Source: a gamma proteobacterium symbiont of Ctena orbiculata
GTDB lineage: Bacteria > Pseudomonadota > Gammaproteobacteria > Chromatiales > Chromatiaceae
Assembly: GCA_003058525.1 (NCBI GenBank)
Contig: QBVD01000014.1
Location: 1-39,388, forward strand
Direction: 5' to 3'
DNA length: 39,388 nt
The notes under the pieces are model-generated. The model was not told the DNA's origin, did no database searches, and was given only the letters and a program-made list of their open reading frames with translations. The translations under genes were made by a program, and so were the position numbers. Below, one piece after another: positions 16,488 through 24,970 of this stretch (its first letter is position 1; each line of letters opens with the position of its first letter).

Positions 16488-16514
16488 GGATGTCCGGTGA
16501 GATACCGGGCATCC
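16488..16514 (+). other. Intercistronic hairpin before the RND gene
   Basis: GGATGTCCGGT (16488-16498), a GAGAT loop and ACCGGGCATCC (16504-16514) form an 11-bp stem with one G-T pair. As with the hairpin at 14083, no T run follows. Confidence 0.6.
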
Positions 16515-16547
16515 CTCATCAAACAGCGCTTTCACGGGGATTGAGCC

Positions 16548-19373
16548 ATGAGTGGTTCTGAGTCAACCAATGGATCAGGAAATCGATGGGCTGAGGGTTA
16601 TGCGGACTTTGTCATCAAATTCCGCTGGCCGTTGATGCTGATTTTGCTGGTGGTCACCATCGTGGCCGCCCTGCAGATCAAACATCTGGATATGCGCAAT
16701 GATCCGGATACACTGCTGCCTCCAAGCAATCGCTACGTAGCGACCAACCTGTATGCCGAATACAATTTCGGTATGGGTAATCTGATGGTCTTTACCCTGC
16801 GCATCAATGAGGGGGATGTGTATAAGGGGTGGTTCGTCAACAAGGTCCAGGAGATACACAATCGGCTGGTCTCCCTGGAGAAGGCGCGGGAATCGAATTT
16901 TATCGATATCGCGGCGAAGAAGATAAAGTATATGGGGGCGGATGAGAACGGCCTGGTGTTCAAACGCCTGATACCGACGGAAGGGATCAGCAGTGATCCT
17001 GGTATCGCGGAACAGCAGCTGGTGTTTCTCAAAGAGGGCATCGAGACGAACCCCGTTATCGGCCCGATGTTGGTCGGATTTGAGGATGCCGAAGGGAATA
17101 AATGTGAATTTCAGGAGAAGGACGAGAAAAACTGTACTGCCAAGTCGCTCTATATCATCGGCGACTATACCGATGAGGTAAAAGAGATCTACCTGCCCTG
17201 GGTAAGGGAGGTCAGGGCGATGATGGATGAGTATGGTCAGGATGACCGTTTCGAATTGCTGGTGGCGGGTGAGCCCTACTTCCTGGCTTGGATGCTGGCG
17301 GATCTGGTCAACAAGTGGTGGTTGTTCGTCATCTCATTCGCCATCGTGATTGCCGCGCTCTGGTTTGAGTTCCGCAACTGGCGCGGTTCCCTGTTTCCGA
17401 TCATCGGTGTCAGTGCAACGATTGTGCTGACATTGGGATTGATGGGATTCTCTGCCTTCAAGCTGACTACCATGATGGTATTGACACCGATGCTGTTACT
17501 GGCGATCGGTATCGGACACTCGGTCCAGGTGACCCGGCGTTTCATGCAGGAGCAGGCCGATTCGGGGGATTGTGAATCGGCCGCCAGGGTCGCGATCTCC
17601 CATACCATTGTCCCGGCCACCCTTTCGATCGTAACCGATATGGTCGGCTTTGCGACCCTCGCTACAGTGGATATCTCATTCTACAAGGCATACGCCTACT
17701 TCGGCATGTTCGGCATGCTGACCTTGCTGTTTACCACCACCACCCTGATTCCGCTGCTGATGATGACCTTCCCCTGCAGCCGGACGGATATGGGTGAGGG
17801 GCATGAGCAATCGTGGGAAACCAAGGTGGGTGGGGTGATCACCGGTATGTTGAATGGTCCCGGCAAGGCGATTCCGATCCTTTTTGTGATCGCAATATTC
17901 GCCTGGTCTATCTACTATACCGAAATCGGCCGGGGTATTTCGGGCCTGATGGCCGGTGAGGCCGGCAGAGCCGATCCGGAGGTGGCTCGCATACAGGACG
18001 AGTTCGATATCATGCCGGGGGTTGAAAAGGGTATCAATTACTCCCGCGCCGCGTTCAAGGAAAAATCGATCACCATCCAGCATATCGAACGGTTGAATAC
18101 GATCATGCCCGGAGTGATATCGGTATCGATCCCGGTACGCGGCAAGGAACCCGTTGTCGAGCTATGCGTGGATACCTATTTTTCTGAAGATATCTACGAT
18201 ATCGAGGATCCATTGGAAAAGGTTGCCGCCTGTGAAAAGGCGAAGGCTGAATTGGGCTGTTGGGATCCCGACCCTTGTGGCGCCCAGGGTATCTTCAACG
18301 AGGCTGATGTGCTTGCCGACATCGAGGCGATGGAGGAGTGGATGCGCGCCCACCCGTTCATCGGCTTTACCGGCTCCTATGCGCAATACATTCGCTTGGT
18401 GAATATGCTGCTGACGGCGGAACCGGGTGAACAGCCGGATATCGGCGATCTCTATATCCCCACTTCCAAGAAACTGCGTTCCATCGATCCCGACGATGAC
18501 AGGGGCGGTGACGATATCGTTCAGCTCTACAACGGCCTGCTCGAAACCATGACCGAGGAGGGCGACATGGACTCCTTCGTCATGAAGAACTGGAATGAAG
18601 GGGTGGTGATGGGATTCATCAATACCATGGATCCGATAGAGGCCCATGTGGTTACCATGGACATCCAGCAATATATCGAGGAACACAAGAACGATCCCGG
18701 TTTCAGCAAAGTCAACTTCGGTCTGCGCTCCGGTCCGGTCGAAGACCTTTCCGGTGACAGCAACGAGCTGTCTGTCGATGGCACGGACTATGTCAGACCC
18801 GGCGTGGGTGGCTTCCTTGGCGCCACCGAGGCCACCCGCGAGGTGGCGGTGGACAACTGGCTCACCGGGCCTCTGCTGACGGCAGCGGCTGTATTTCTCA
18901 TCGCCGCATTGATATTCCGCTCCGTTGTTGTCCCGGTAATCCTCATGGTGCTGTTGTTCATCACCTTATTTGCCCAGTACGGTCTTGGCGGTTATATGAC
19001 CAGTATCCAGAACTGGTCGGGCAACCTGGCCTTCCATCTCCAGGTGGCGCTGAGTATCGCCATGGGGCTTGGTATCGACTACGGCATCTATATGATGTCG
19101 AGACTTAAAGAGGAGATGGTGGCAACCGCGGGGGATTGGCAGCAGTCATTGGTCAATACCTTGAATACAACCGGCTCGGCGGTAATCATTTCCGTGATCG
19201 TGCTACTCGGTTGTTTCATACCCTTGCTGAATACCGATCTTGCCAACACCTGGGGCTTGGGGGTCTATATCAGCCAGGCCTTGTTGATCGACGTGGTCAC
19301 CGCCCTCACGATCCTGCCGATGATGGTTGCATGGCTGAAACCCAGATTTGTTTTCGGTAGATATAAAAACTAA
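16548..19373 (+). CDS. MMPL/RND superfamily exporter (HAE3-like)
   Basis: This 941-residue inner-membrane transporter has the RND layout: one helix near 27-45, a large periplasmic loop, a block of five helices, a second large loop (about 460-775) and a second six-helix block. The GIGIGHSVQV segment in the first block (about 320) and GLGIDYGIYMMSRLKEE in the second (about 842) are the matching transmembrane motifs carrying the polar residues of this family. Cysteines in both loops (for example CEKAKAELGC) may form disulfides. The HAE3 branch includes lipid and hopanoid transporters. The ATG at 16548 follows GGGGA. With the LolA-like and DUF1302 proteins it probably moves a hydrophobic molecule to the outer membrane; the direction and cargo are inferred. 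Confidence 0.85.
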   Translation: MSGSESTNGSGNRWAEGYADFVIKFRWPLMLILLVVTIVAALQIKHLDMRNDPDTLLPPSNRYVATNLYAEYNFGMGNLMVFTLRINEGDVYKGWFVNKVQEIHNRLVSLEKARESNFIDIAAKKIKYMGADENGLVFKRLIPTEGISSDPGIAEQQLVFLKEGIETNPVIGPMLVGFEDAEGNKCEFQEKDEKNCTAKSLYIIGDYTDEVKEIYLPWVREVRAMMDEYGQDDRFELLVAGEPYFLAWMLADLVNKWWLFVISFAIVIAALWFEFRNWRGSLFPIIGVSATIVLTLGLMGFSAFKLTTMMVLTPMLLLAIGIGHSVQVTRRFMQEQADSGDCESAARVAISHTIVPATLSIVTDMVGFATLATVDISFYKAYAYFGMFGMLTLLFTTTTLIPLLMMTFPCSRTDMGEGHEQSWETKVGGVITGMLNGPGKAIPILFVIAIFAWSIYYTEIGRGISGLMAGEAGRADPEVARIQDEFDIMPGVEKGINYSRAAFKEKSITIQHIERLNTIMPGVISVSIPVRGKEPVVELCVDTYFSEDIYDIEDPLEKVAACEKAKAELGCWDPDPCGAQGIFNEADVLADIEAMEEWMRAHPFIGFTGSYAQYIRLVNMLLTAEPGEQPDIGDLYIPTSKKLRSIDPDDDRGGDDIVQLYNGLLETMTEEGDMDSFVMKNWNEGVVMGFINTMDPIEAHVVTMDIQQYIEEHKNDPGFSKVNFGLRSGPVEDLSGDSNELSVDGTDYVRPGVGGFLGATEATREVAVDNWLTGPLLTAAAVFLIAALIFRSVVVPVILMVLLFITLFAQYGLGGYMTSIQNWSGNLAFHLQVALSIAMGLGIDYGIYMMSRLKEEMVATAGDWQQSLVNTLNTTGSAVIISVIVLLGCFIPLLNTDLANTWGLGVYISQALLIDVVTALTILPMMVAWLKPRFVFGRYKN

Positions 19374-19383
19374 AAAAGACCCA

Positions 19384-19410
19384 CTGTACTGAATCGCAGA
19401 TTCAGTACAG
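19384..19410. repeat. Perfect 12-bp inverted repeat
   Basis: CTGTACTGAATC (19384-19395), GCA and GATTCAGTACAG (19399-19410) form a perfect stem just before the terminator hairpin. It may assist termination or protect the transcript end. Confidence 0.75.
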
Positions 19411-19415
19411 GCTAC

Positions 19416-19441
19416 AGCCGGCGTTTAACGCCGGCTTTTTT
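19416..19441 (+). terminator. Rho-independent terminator of the RND cluster
   Basis: GCCGGCG, TTTAA, CGCCGGC (19417-19435) is followed by a run of six T. It lies 43 bases after the transporter stop and closes the three-gene cluster. This is the best terminator in the window. Confidence 0.9.
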
Positions 19442-19462
19442 ATTGGCCTGATGGGATAGTGT

Positions 19463-19726
19463 GTGAGATTGAATTTCAGTAGATCGGATAGGGGGCTTTT
19501 ACTCTACCCTGAATTGATTGACACTCCCATCTTATTCCTGAACATGGACCTGCGCATCCACTGGAGCGGCATAAATGGTATCTTCCTGGTTGTCGATATT
19601 TTGAAGGAGATCTCGGGCATGATTAAGGAGATCAGCGACCTTAACCAGATAGTGACCGCCACTGCCAGTGAACAGAATATCGTCGCCCGGGAAATCAGCG
19701 CTAACATTCTCTCAGTGGGAGACTGA
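19463..19726 (+). pseudogene. Remnant of a methyl-accepting chemotaxis protein C terminus
   Basis: This 87-codon frame has no chemoreceptor sensor or adaptation region. Residues about 46-82 (VDILKEISGMIKEISDLNQ, then TATASEQNIVAREISANI) closely follow the pattern of the C-terminal signalling helix of chemoreceptors, where IxDMNxQIATAxEEQ and VAxEINxNI are usual. The upstream codons do not extend this match, and the frame stops shortly after it. The most likely reading is a decayed leftover of a chemoreceptor gene at the edge of the signalling locus. A small functional coiled-coil protein is possible but less likely, since no good ribosome binding site precedes it. Confidence 0.5.
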
Positions 19727-19748
19727 GAGGTGTATCGGCTTGTCTTTA

Positions 19749-22700
19749 TCAACCCTCTGAGTGTTTAAGGAATAGGCTGGAAATGTGCTGGCAGTATTTG
19801 TTGTAATCAAAATCCCTATAGAATGATTGAAACTGATCGACCGGCATGGGCGGGGCGAAGAGGAAGCCTTGGATGATACTGCAGTGATCCTGTCTGTTTC
19901 TCAACATATCCAGTTGCTGGTGGTTCTCAACCCCTTCGGCGACAACCTTCATGTTAAGACTCTTTGCCATCGCGATAATAGCCATAACCAGGGCCTCGTC
20001 CTCACTATTAACATTCATATCGGCAATGAAGGCGCGATCGATCTTGAGTATGTCCACGGGAAATCGCTTCAGATAGCTTAATGAAGAGTAACCGGTACCG
20101 AAGTCATCAACAGCGACACTGATTCCCAGCTCCTTGGCAAATGTGAGCCATTCCAGCGATTCTGCTGTATTTTCCATCATCAGGCTCTCGGTGATTTCAA
20201 ATGTCATATGGGTGGGAGGGGCGCCCGTCTCGATAATCGTCTCCTTGATAAAATCTTTGTCCACGGCGTGCCGATTGCGATAGGCGGACAGGTTGATGGA
20301 AATTGTCATGTGGGCAAGGTCGGTGTTTCTCCATTCAGCCAGCTGCATGGCTGCATGATGGATCACCCATTCACTCAATGGGCGGATCAGGCCTGTCTCT
20401 TCACAGATAGGAATAAATTTGTCAGGTGGAATACGCCCATGTTCGGGGTGGTTCCAGCGAATTAATGCTTCCGTACCGACAATCATGCAGCGTTGATAGT
20501 CCACCAGAGGTTGATAGTAGAGTTCGAACTGCTCCCCGCTGATTGCTTTGCGCAGGTCAGCCTCCAAACGGACATGTTGCTGTATTGCGGTATTCAGCTC
20601 TTCGCTGAAGAATCGATAGGTCTCTCTGCCGCTGTATTTCGCCTGGTACATGGCCAGATCGGCATTGCGTAGCAGGGTGTCAGCCTCGCGTCCGTCATCG
20701 GGGTATTCCGCGATGCCGATGCTGGCGCCTATGTGCACCTCTCGTTCCTTTATCATGAATGTTTTGCCGAGAGCAGTGATGATCTTCTGTGCTAAAACAG
20801 CAAGGTCATCATCACGCTTGATGTTGTGCAGCAGCAGGCTGAACTCGTCACCCGCATGGCGGGCCAGTGTATCGGTTTCTCGAATAAGGCTGCTGATACG
20901 ACCGGCGACGAGCTGCAATAAGAGATCCCCTGCATCGTGGCCGAGACTGTCATTGACCGACTTGAAGCGGTCCAGATCGATAAAGAAAAGTGCAAAACGC
21001 TCATGGTAGCGGCTGCCGCGATTGATCGCCTGTTGCAGTCGCTCGAGAAAAAGTGTGCGGTTCGGCAGACCGGTTAATCCGTCATAATAGGCTTGCCGGT
21101 GAATCTGTTCCTCCGCTTTCTTCTCTTCAGTGATATCGTTTGAGATGCCGGCGTAATGGGTGATATTCCCCTTGCCGTCACGAATGGAGAAAATGGAGAG
21201 ATCGAAAATCCGGTTCGTACCGCTTTTAGTCCTGTTGTTAATCTCTCCTTTCCATCTGCCGGTATTGTCTATGGACTGCCACATCATGCGGTAGAAGGAG
21301 TTGTCGGTCAGGTGAGAGCGTAAGATGGATGGTTTTTTCCCGATTAATTCGTCTGGCTGATAACCGGTCAGGCGCGTAAAAGCAGGGTTGACGCGTTGGA
21401 TAATCACGTTGTTGTCGGTCACGAGGATACCTTCAGACGCGGTGTCGAATACCTCACTTGCCAAAATCATCTCCTGATAGGCAAGGCGCTGCTCTGTCAA
21501 ATCACTAAGCGATGCGGTGAAATGAAGTTCATTGCCGATGGAAAACCGTGATAAGGTTATTTGAAGTGGAAACTCCTTGTTGTCGGCGTGCTTGGCGGTG
21601 TACTCGTCAGTTTGTGGGTCCTCTTCTGACGCTATAGGTTGTGTCAACTGTTGCATCCTGGCTATGAGACGAATGGCGTCATGCGAAGAGGTCAAAAGAT
21701 CTGATATGGCGCTCGATTGAAGTTCGTTCAAGGTGAGCCCGAACATTGATTCGGCACTAGGATTGGCCTCGAGAATCCGACCGGTTGAATCCAACATCAT
21801 GATGCCGTCGGCAACCGATTCCAACAGCGACCGGTTTCGCATTTCACTCTCAGTGATGCGATTCTGTTGTCGAGCGGCCTGTGTTCTATGGCGTGCGATT
21901 ACATAGAAAGTGATTAGGATAATCAGAAACAACGGTATACCGATTAACAGCAGAGGGTGTAAGATCCCGGCTTTGACAGTTTCCAGCTCTGTCGCCTCTA
22001 TATGTGAGACGACGGTCCACGGGTACCCGCTGCTATAGATGACATTTTCATAGACATGGCGATTGCCTTGAGTGATATTGAGTAGATAGGGTTGTGTCTT
22101 GAGCGAGGTCAACATGCCGTGCTCTGTGATTTGTTGCGTATAGTCCGCACTATTGATCTGATGCCATGCATTCGGTAGGTTCTTGGCCAGTGAAAGGTCA
22201 TTGTCGAACATGAATCCCCAGCGCATGGAAGGGTCATGGTGGTAGAGCCAGAATCCCTCGTCATTGAGCAGCGCGATATTACCGAGGCGGTCTTTATATT
22301 GCGCGACGAACTCATTCAGCATCGCTTCCGCCAGGTAATTGATCACTAAAAAGCCGATTGGCTCATCCAACCCGTTTAAAACCGGGGTCGTTAGCCTGAT
22401 GGTCGGTTTGACGGGTGTCTCGATCCTGCCGTGCTCTTTATTCAGATCGAGGGGCGAGATATAGATCTCCTTGGGACTCAGGTTTCTCGCCTCGTAGAAA
22501 TAGTAACGGTTCGATTTGTCTTGCAGTTCTCTGTGCGGGGTGGTTTGTGGTCCTTCTGAACCCCGGTTGACTCTGATCCTCTCCATTCCCCTGTTGTCAA
22601 GAAAACGGATTTGATCATAGCGTTCCTTGATTGCAATTTGGTTCGTGAAATTTTCAGTAATCGCAATCGCTGCTTGCTGGTTGTCTTGCCCTGGTCTCCA

Positions 22701-22931
22701 TTGTTTCAACCCCTCGCTTTGAGTGAGAAGTAAAATATCTGTTATCGGCTCATGAAAAATATTGATGAGCGTCGATGATGCCAATCTGACGTTGTGCTCC
22801 TGTTGGAGCTCGAGCTGCTCGAATCTTGTATCAAGCTGCCACAAATAGACGAGGTAAATTACTAGGAACAGAACGACAGACCAAGGAGCAGCCAGCCTGA
22901 AAAATATTCTTGATAAGGTTTGTGCGGTCAC
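19749..22931 (-). CDS. Membrane-bound dCache-PAS-PAS-GGDEF-EAL c-di-GMP enzyme
   Basis: This 1060-residue protein has a membrane helix at about 13-32, a periplasmic Cache-type sensor (35-320), a second helix (323-345), PAS domains (about 362-480 and 490-605), GGDEF (610-775) and EAL (785-1045). The GGDEF signature is AGDEF (693-697), an accepted active form, and the inhibitory site RETD (684-687) is kept. The EAL domain has EALIRW (821-826), FEITES, DDFGTGYSS, DILKID and VAEGVE, so phosphodiesterase activity is likely. Either or both activities could operate. The start is GTG at 22931. Its sensor is clearly related to that of the orphan Cache-PAS protein at 26509, and it is divergent from the ODP-kinase operon, so the genes probably share one signalling circuit. 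Confidence 0.9.
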   Translation of the reverse strand: MTAQTLSRIFFRLAAPWSVVLFLVIYLVYLWQLDTRFEQLELQQEHNVRLASSTLINIFHEPITDILLLTQSEGLKQWRPGQDNQQAAIAITENFTNQIAIKERYDQIRFLDNRGMERIRVNRGSEGPQTTPHRELQDKSNRYYFYEARNLSPKEIYISPLDLNKEHGRIETPVKPTIRLTTPVLNGLDEPIGFLVINYLAEAMLNEFVAQYKDRLGNIALLNDEGFWLYHHDPSMRWGFMFDNDLSLAKNLPNAWHQINSADYTQQITEHGMLTSLKTQPYLLNITQGNRHVYENVIYSSGYPWTVVSHIEATELETVKAGILHPLLLIGIPLFLIILITFYVIARHRTQAARQQNRITESEMRNRSLLESVADGIMMLDSTGRILEANPSAESMFGLTLNELQSSAISDLLTSSHDAIRLIARMQQLTQPIASEEDPQTDEYTAKHADNKEFPLQITLSRFSIGNELHFTASLSDLTEQRLAYQEMILASEVFDTASEGILVTDNNVIIQRVNPAFTRLTGYQPDELIGKKPSILRSHLTDNSFYRMMWQSIDNTGRWKGEINNRTKSGTNRIFDLSIFSIRDGKGNITHYAGISNDITEEKKAEEQIHRQAYYDGLTGLPNRTLFLERLQQAINRGSRYHERFALFFIDLDRFKSVNDSLGHDAGDLLLQLVAGRISSLIRETDTLARHAGDEFSLLLHNIKRDDDLAVLAQKIITALGKTFMIKEREVHIGASIGIAEYPDDGREADTLLRNADLAMYQAKYSGRETYRFFSEELNTAIQQHVRLEADLRKAISGEQFELYYQPLVDYQRCMIVGTEALIRWNHPEHGRIPPDKFIPICEETGLIRPLSEWVIHHAAMQLAEWRNTDLAHMTISINLSAYRNRHAVDKDFIKETIIETGAPPTHMTFEITESLMMENTAESLEWLTFAKELGISVAVDDFGTGYSSLSYLKRFPVDILKIDRAFIADMNVNSEDEALVMAIIAMAKSLNMKVVAEGVENHQQLDMLRNRQDHCSIIQGFLFAPPMPVDQFQSFYRDFDYNKYCQHISSLFLKHSEG

Positions 22932-23225
22932 GCAATTACCCGGGAAGTAGATTCATCCCTGAGTTATTTGCAATATAACGCCTTGATGATACATGTAGCT
23001 TTACTGTCGGCAACTAGCTTTTTTTCTTTACAGAAATTTGACTGGATTAAGCGCATTGGCCTTGATTTAGGAAATATTTTATAACTTTCGGTATTGCTTG
23101 AGAATTAATTTCCTATCTCTGCTTCAGTGAATTTCCCCTGAGCCGACAACAGTATAGGCGTTGTGTAGATGAGCTGTCGGTTCTCCTATTTCGTCTATAT
23201 TTTGATGGTAATTCGGGGTTGAGTA
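22932..23225. other. Divergent intergenic region of the c-di-GMP locus
   Basis: This AT-rich 294-base region lies between the GGDEF-EAL gene and the ODP operon and must hold both promoters. TGTCGG/CCGACA sequences recur (near 23007, 23142 and 23176) and could be a regulator's half-sites, but spacing is irregular. An antisense frame covering 23124-23615 is a shadow of the ODP gene. Confidence 0.4.
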
Positions 23226-24014
23226 ATGAAAGGAAATCATATTGCGGAATATCGGGATGTCGACCCCGATACTGAGAACCCTGTGCTTCTCTATTGCGAT
23301 GAAGTGCATGAAATCTACTGGTTGGGTATTCCCGAGCACACTGCGTTTCGTAGCAATATCTACCTGATAAAGTCCGGCGATGAAGCGATAATCATTGACC
23401 CGGGACATCAGGCATACTTTGAAAAGACCAGGGAACGCGTAGCCCAGGTAATGGACCCTGAAATGGTCAGTGGCCTCATCATCTGCCACCAGGATCCAGA
23501 TGTTGCGGCATCGATGCCGCAATGGCTGGAAGTTAATCCGAAGATGGCAATCCTCACCACGCCGCGAACGCAAGTCCTTCTGCCCTACTACGGAGTAGGC
23601 GAATATCGCTGGCATGATGTGGTTGAAGAGCCTTCATTCACTTTCAAAAGTGGAAAGAGAATCCATTTTACCGAGGCGCCCTATCTACATTTTGCAGGCG
23701 CATTTACCAGTTTCGATGAATCGAGCGGGTTCCTGTTTTCCGGTGATATATGGGCGGCCATCCAGCTTGAATGGCGCTTGATTGTGGATGATTTCGAAGC
23801 GCATGAGTCGGTACTGGATTTGTTTCATGTGGATTATATGGCTTCAAATATCGCTTGTCGCGGTTATATTGAAAAGATCCGCCAGTACCGGATAAATGCC
23901 ATATTGCCACAACATGGTTCGATTATTGATTCGAATAATGTTGACCATGCCTTGCACTATCTTGAGTCTCTGGTGTGCGGCACTGACATCATTTATCCGT
24001 ATTTGTCGACGTAA
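23226..24014 (+). CDS. ODP: oxygen-binding diiron protein of metallo-beta-lactamase fold
   Basis: This 262-residue soluble protein has the metallo-beta-lactamase fold of flavodiiron proteins but no flavodoxin domain. All six expected iron ligands can be placed: His88-x-Asp90-x-Asp92 (HQDPD), His155 (APYLHFAG), Asp174 (FSGDIW) and His230 (LPQHGS). Spacings of 67 and 19 residues between His88-His155 and His155-Asp174 equal those of flavodiiron enzymes as I recall them. The change of Glu to Asp at position 90 fits the sensor-type ODP group. A member of that group works as an iron/oxygen sensor in Treponema chemotaxis. It heads a four-gene operon; its stop overlaps the kinase start by one base (TAATG). 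Oxygen or peroxide sensing feeding the kinase is inferred. Confidence 0.85.
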   Translation: MKGNHIAEYRDVDPDTENPVLLYCDEVHEIYWLGIPEHTAFRSNIYLIKSGDEAIIIDPGHQAYFEKTRERVAQVMDPEMVSGLIICHQDPDVAASMPQWLEVNPKMAILTTPRTQVLLPYYGVGEYRWHDVVEEPSFTFKSGKRIHFTEAPYLHFAGAFTSFDESSGFLFSGDIWAAIQLEWRLIVDDFEAHESVLDLFHVDYMASNIACRGYIEKIRQYRINAILPQHGSIIDSNNVDHALHYLESLVCGTDIIYPYLST

Positions 24015-24964
24015 TGGTCATTGACACCGATAACAGAATTGAGGCGCTTGAACAGCAGCTCAAGTTGTTTAAGGAATCGTCACGGCAAAGCGATCTAGTG
24101 CGCAAACGTTACCAGGATGCGCTCTCGATCCTTAAGCAGAAGGACTTGGAATTAAAGCAGAGTAAAAAGTTGATCGAGAAGGACCTCGAAATGTTGAAAG
24201 CAATGCAGCAGCAGTTGGTTGAAAAGGAGAAATTAGCGGCATTGGGGTCGCTCGTAGCCGGTGTGGCACATGAGGTAAATACACCGATTGGTGTCGCTAT
24301 GACATCGATATCTGCCTGCAGTGAAGAGATCAGGCAGTTGAAAAAGTCGTATGAGGCTGAAGAGCTTTCCGAAAGTGATATGGATGCGTTTTTTGAAACT
24401 GTTGACGAGTCGATGCGTCTGGCTAAGACGGGTCTCGATCAGGCGGCAAGGTTGATAAGCAGTTTTAAAATGATATCGGTCGATCAGAATATCGACGATA
24501 TTCGGACGATCGATGTGTGCGATTACCTGCGGGATATCATCCGTACTTTTAAGAATCAATTGAAGAAAACAAAGATACAAGTGGAACTGGATTGTCCACA
24601 ACAAATGATGGTAAAGACTTATCCTGGATCGCTGTCGCAAATTATGAATAATCTGCTTTCAAATGTTATCAATCACGCTTATGAGCCGGAGCAATCCGGT
24701 ATCGTTCATATTCAAATCGAGCAAAAAGGGAATCGCCTGAACTTGGTGTTCGAGGACTATGGCAAGGGTATGGACGAGTCATTGAAAGAGAGTATTTTTC
24801 AACCATTTATAACCACGGCGCGAAACAGGGGCGGTAGCGGTCTTGGACTCAATATTGTTTATAATTTAGTTGCCCAGCGCTTTGGCGGCGAGATTGAGGT
24901 CGAGAGCAAACCGGGAAAGGGAAGTCGCTTTAAAATATCGTTAGTGGTGGAAACATTGGAATAG
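24014..24964 (+). CDS. Soluble sensor-less histidine kinase
   Basis: This 316-residue protein has a coiled coil (about 8-72), then the H box LVAGVAHEVNTPIG with phospho-acceptor His86. The catalytic domain follows: N box NNLLSNVINHA (212-222), G1 EDYGKGMD (247-254), F box and G2 GGSGLGLNIVY (273-283). No membrane helix and no sensor domain are present, so its input must come from a partner; the translationally coupled ODP upstream and the Cache-PAS protein at 26509 are the obvious candidates. Its output is probably the REC domain of the next gene, six bases downstream. The H-box type (HEVNTPIG) is common among kinases that pair with c-di-GMP response regulators. Confidence 0.9.
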   Translation: MVIDTDNRIEALEQQLKLFKESSRQSDLVRKRYQDALSILKQKDLELKQSKKLIEKDLEMLKAMQQQLVEKEKLAALGSLVAGVAHEVNTPIGVAMTSISACSEEIRQLKKSYEAEELSESDMDAFFETVDESMRLAKTGLDQAARLISSFKMISVDQNIDDIRTIDVCDYLRDIIRTFKNQLKKTKIQVELDCPQQMMVKTYPGSLSQIMNNLLSNVINHAYEPEQSGIVHIQIEQKGNRLNLVFEDYGKGMDESLKESIFQPFITTARNRGGSGLGLNIVYNLVAQRFGGEIEVESKPGKGSRFKISLVVETLE

Positions 24965-24970
24965 CAAGCG

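Noticed and set aside
23124-23615. 163-codon minus-strand frame over the start of the ODP gene
   Set aside because: It overlaps the ODP gene, whose metal ligands are intact, and has no recognisable domain.
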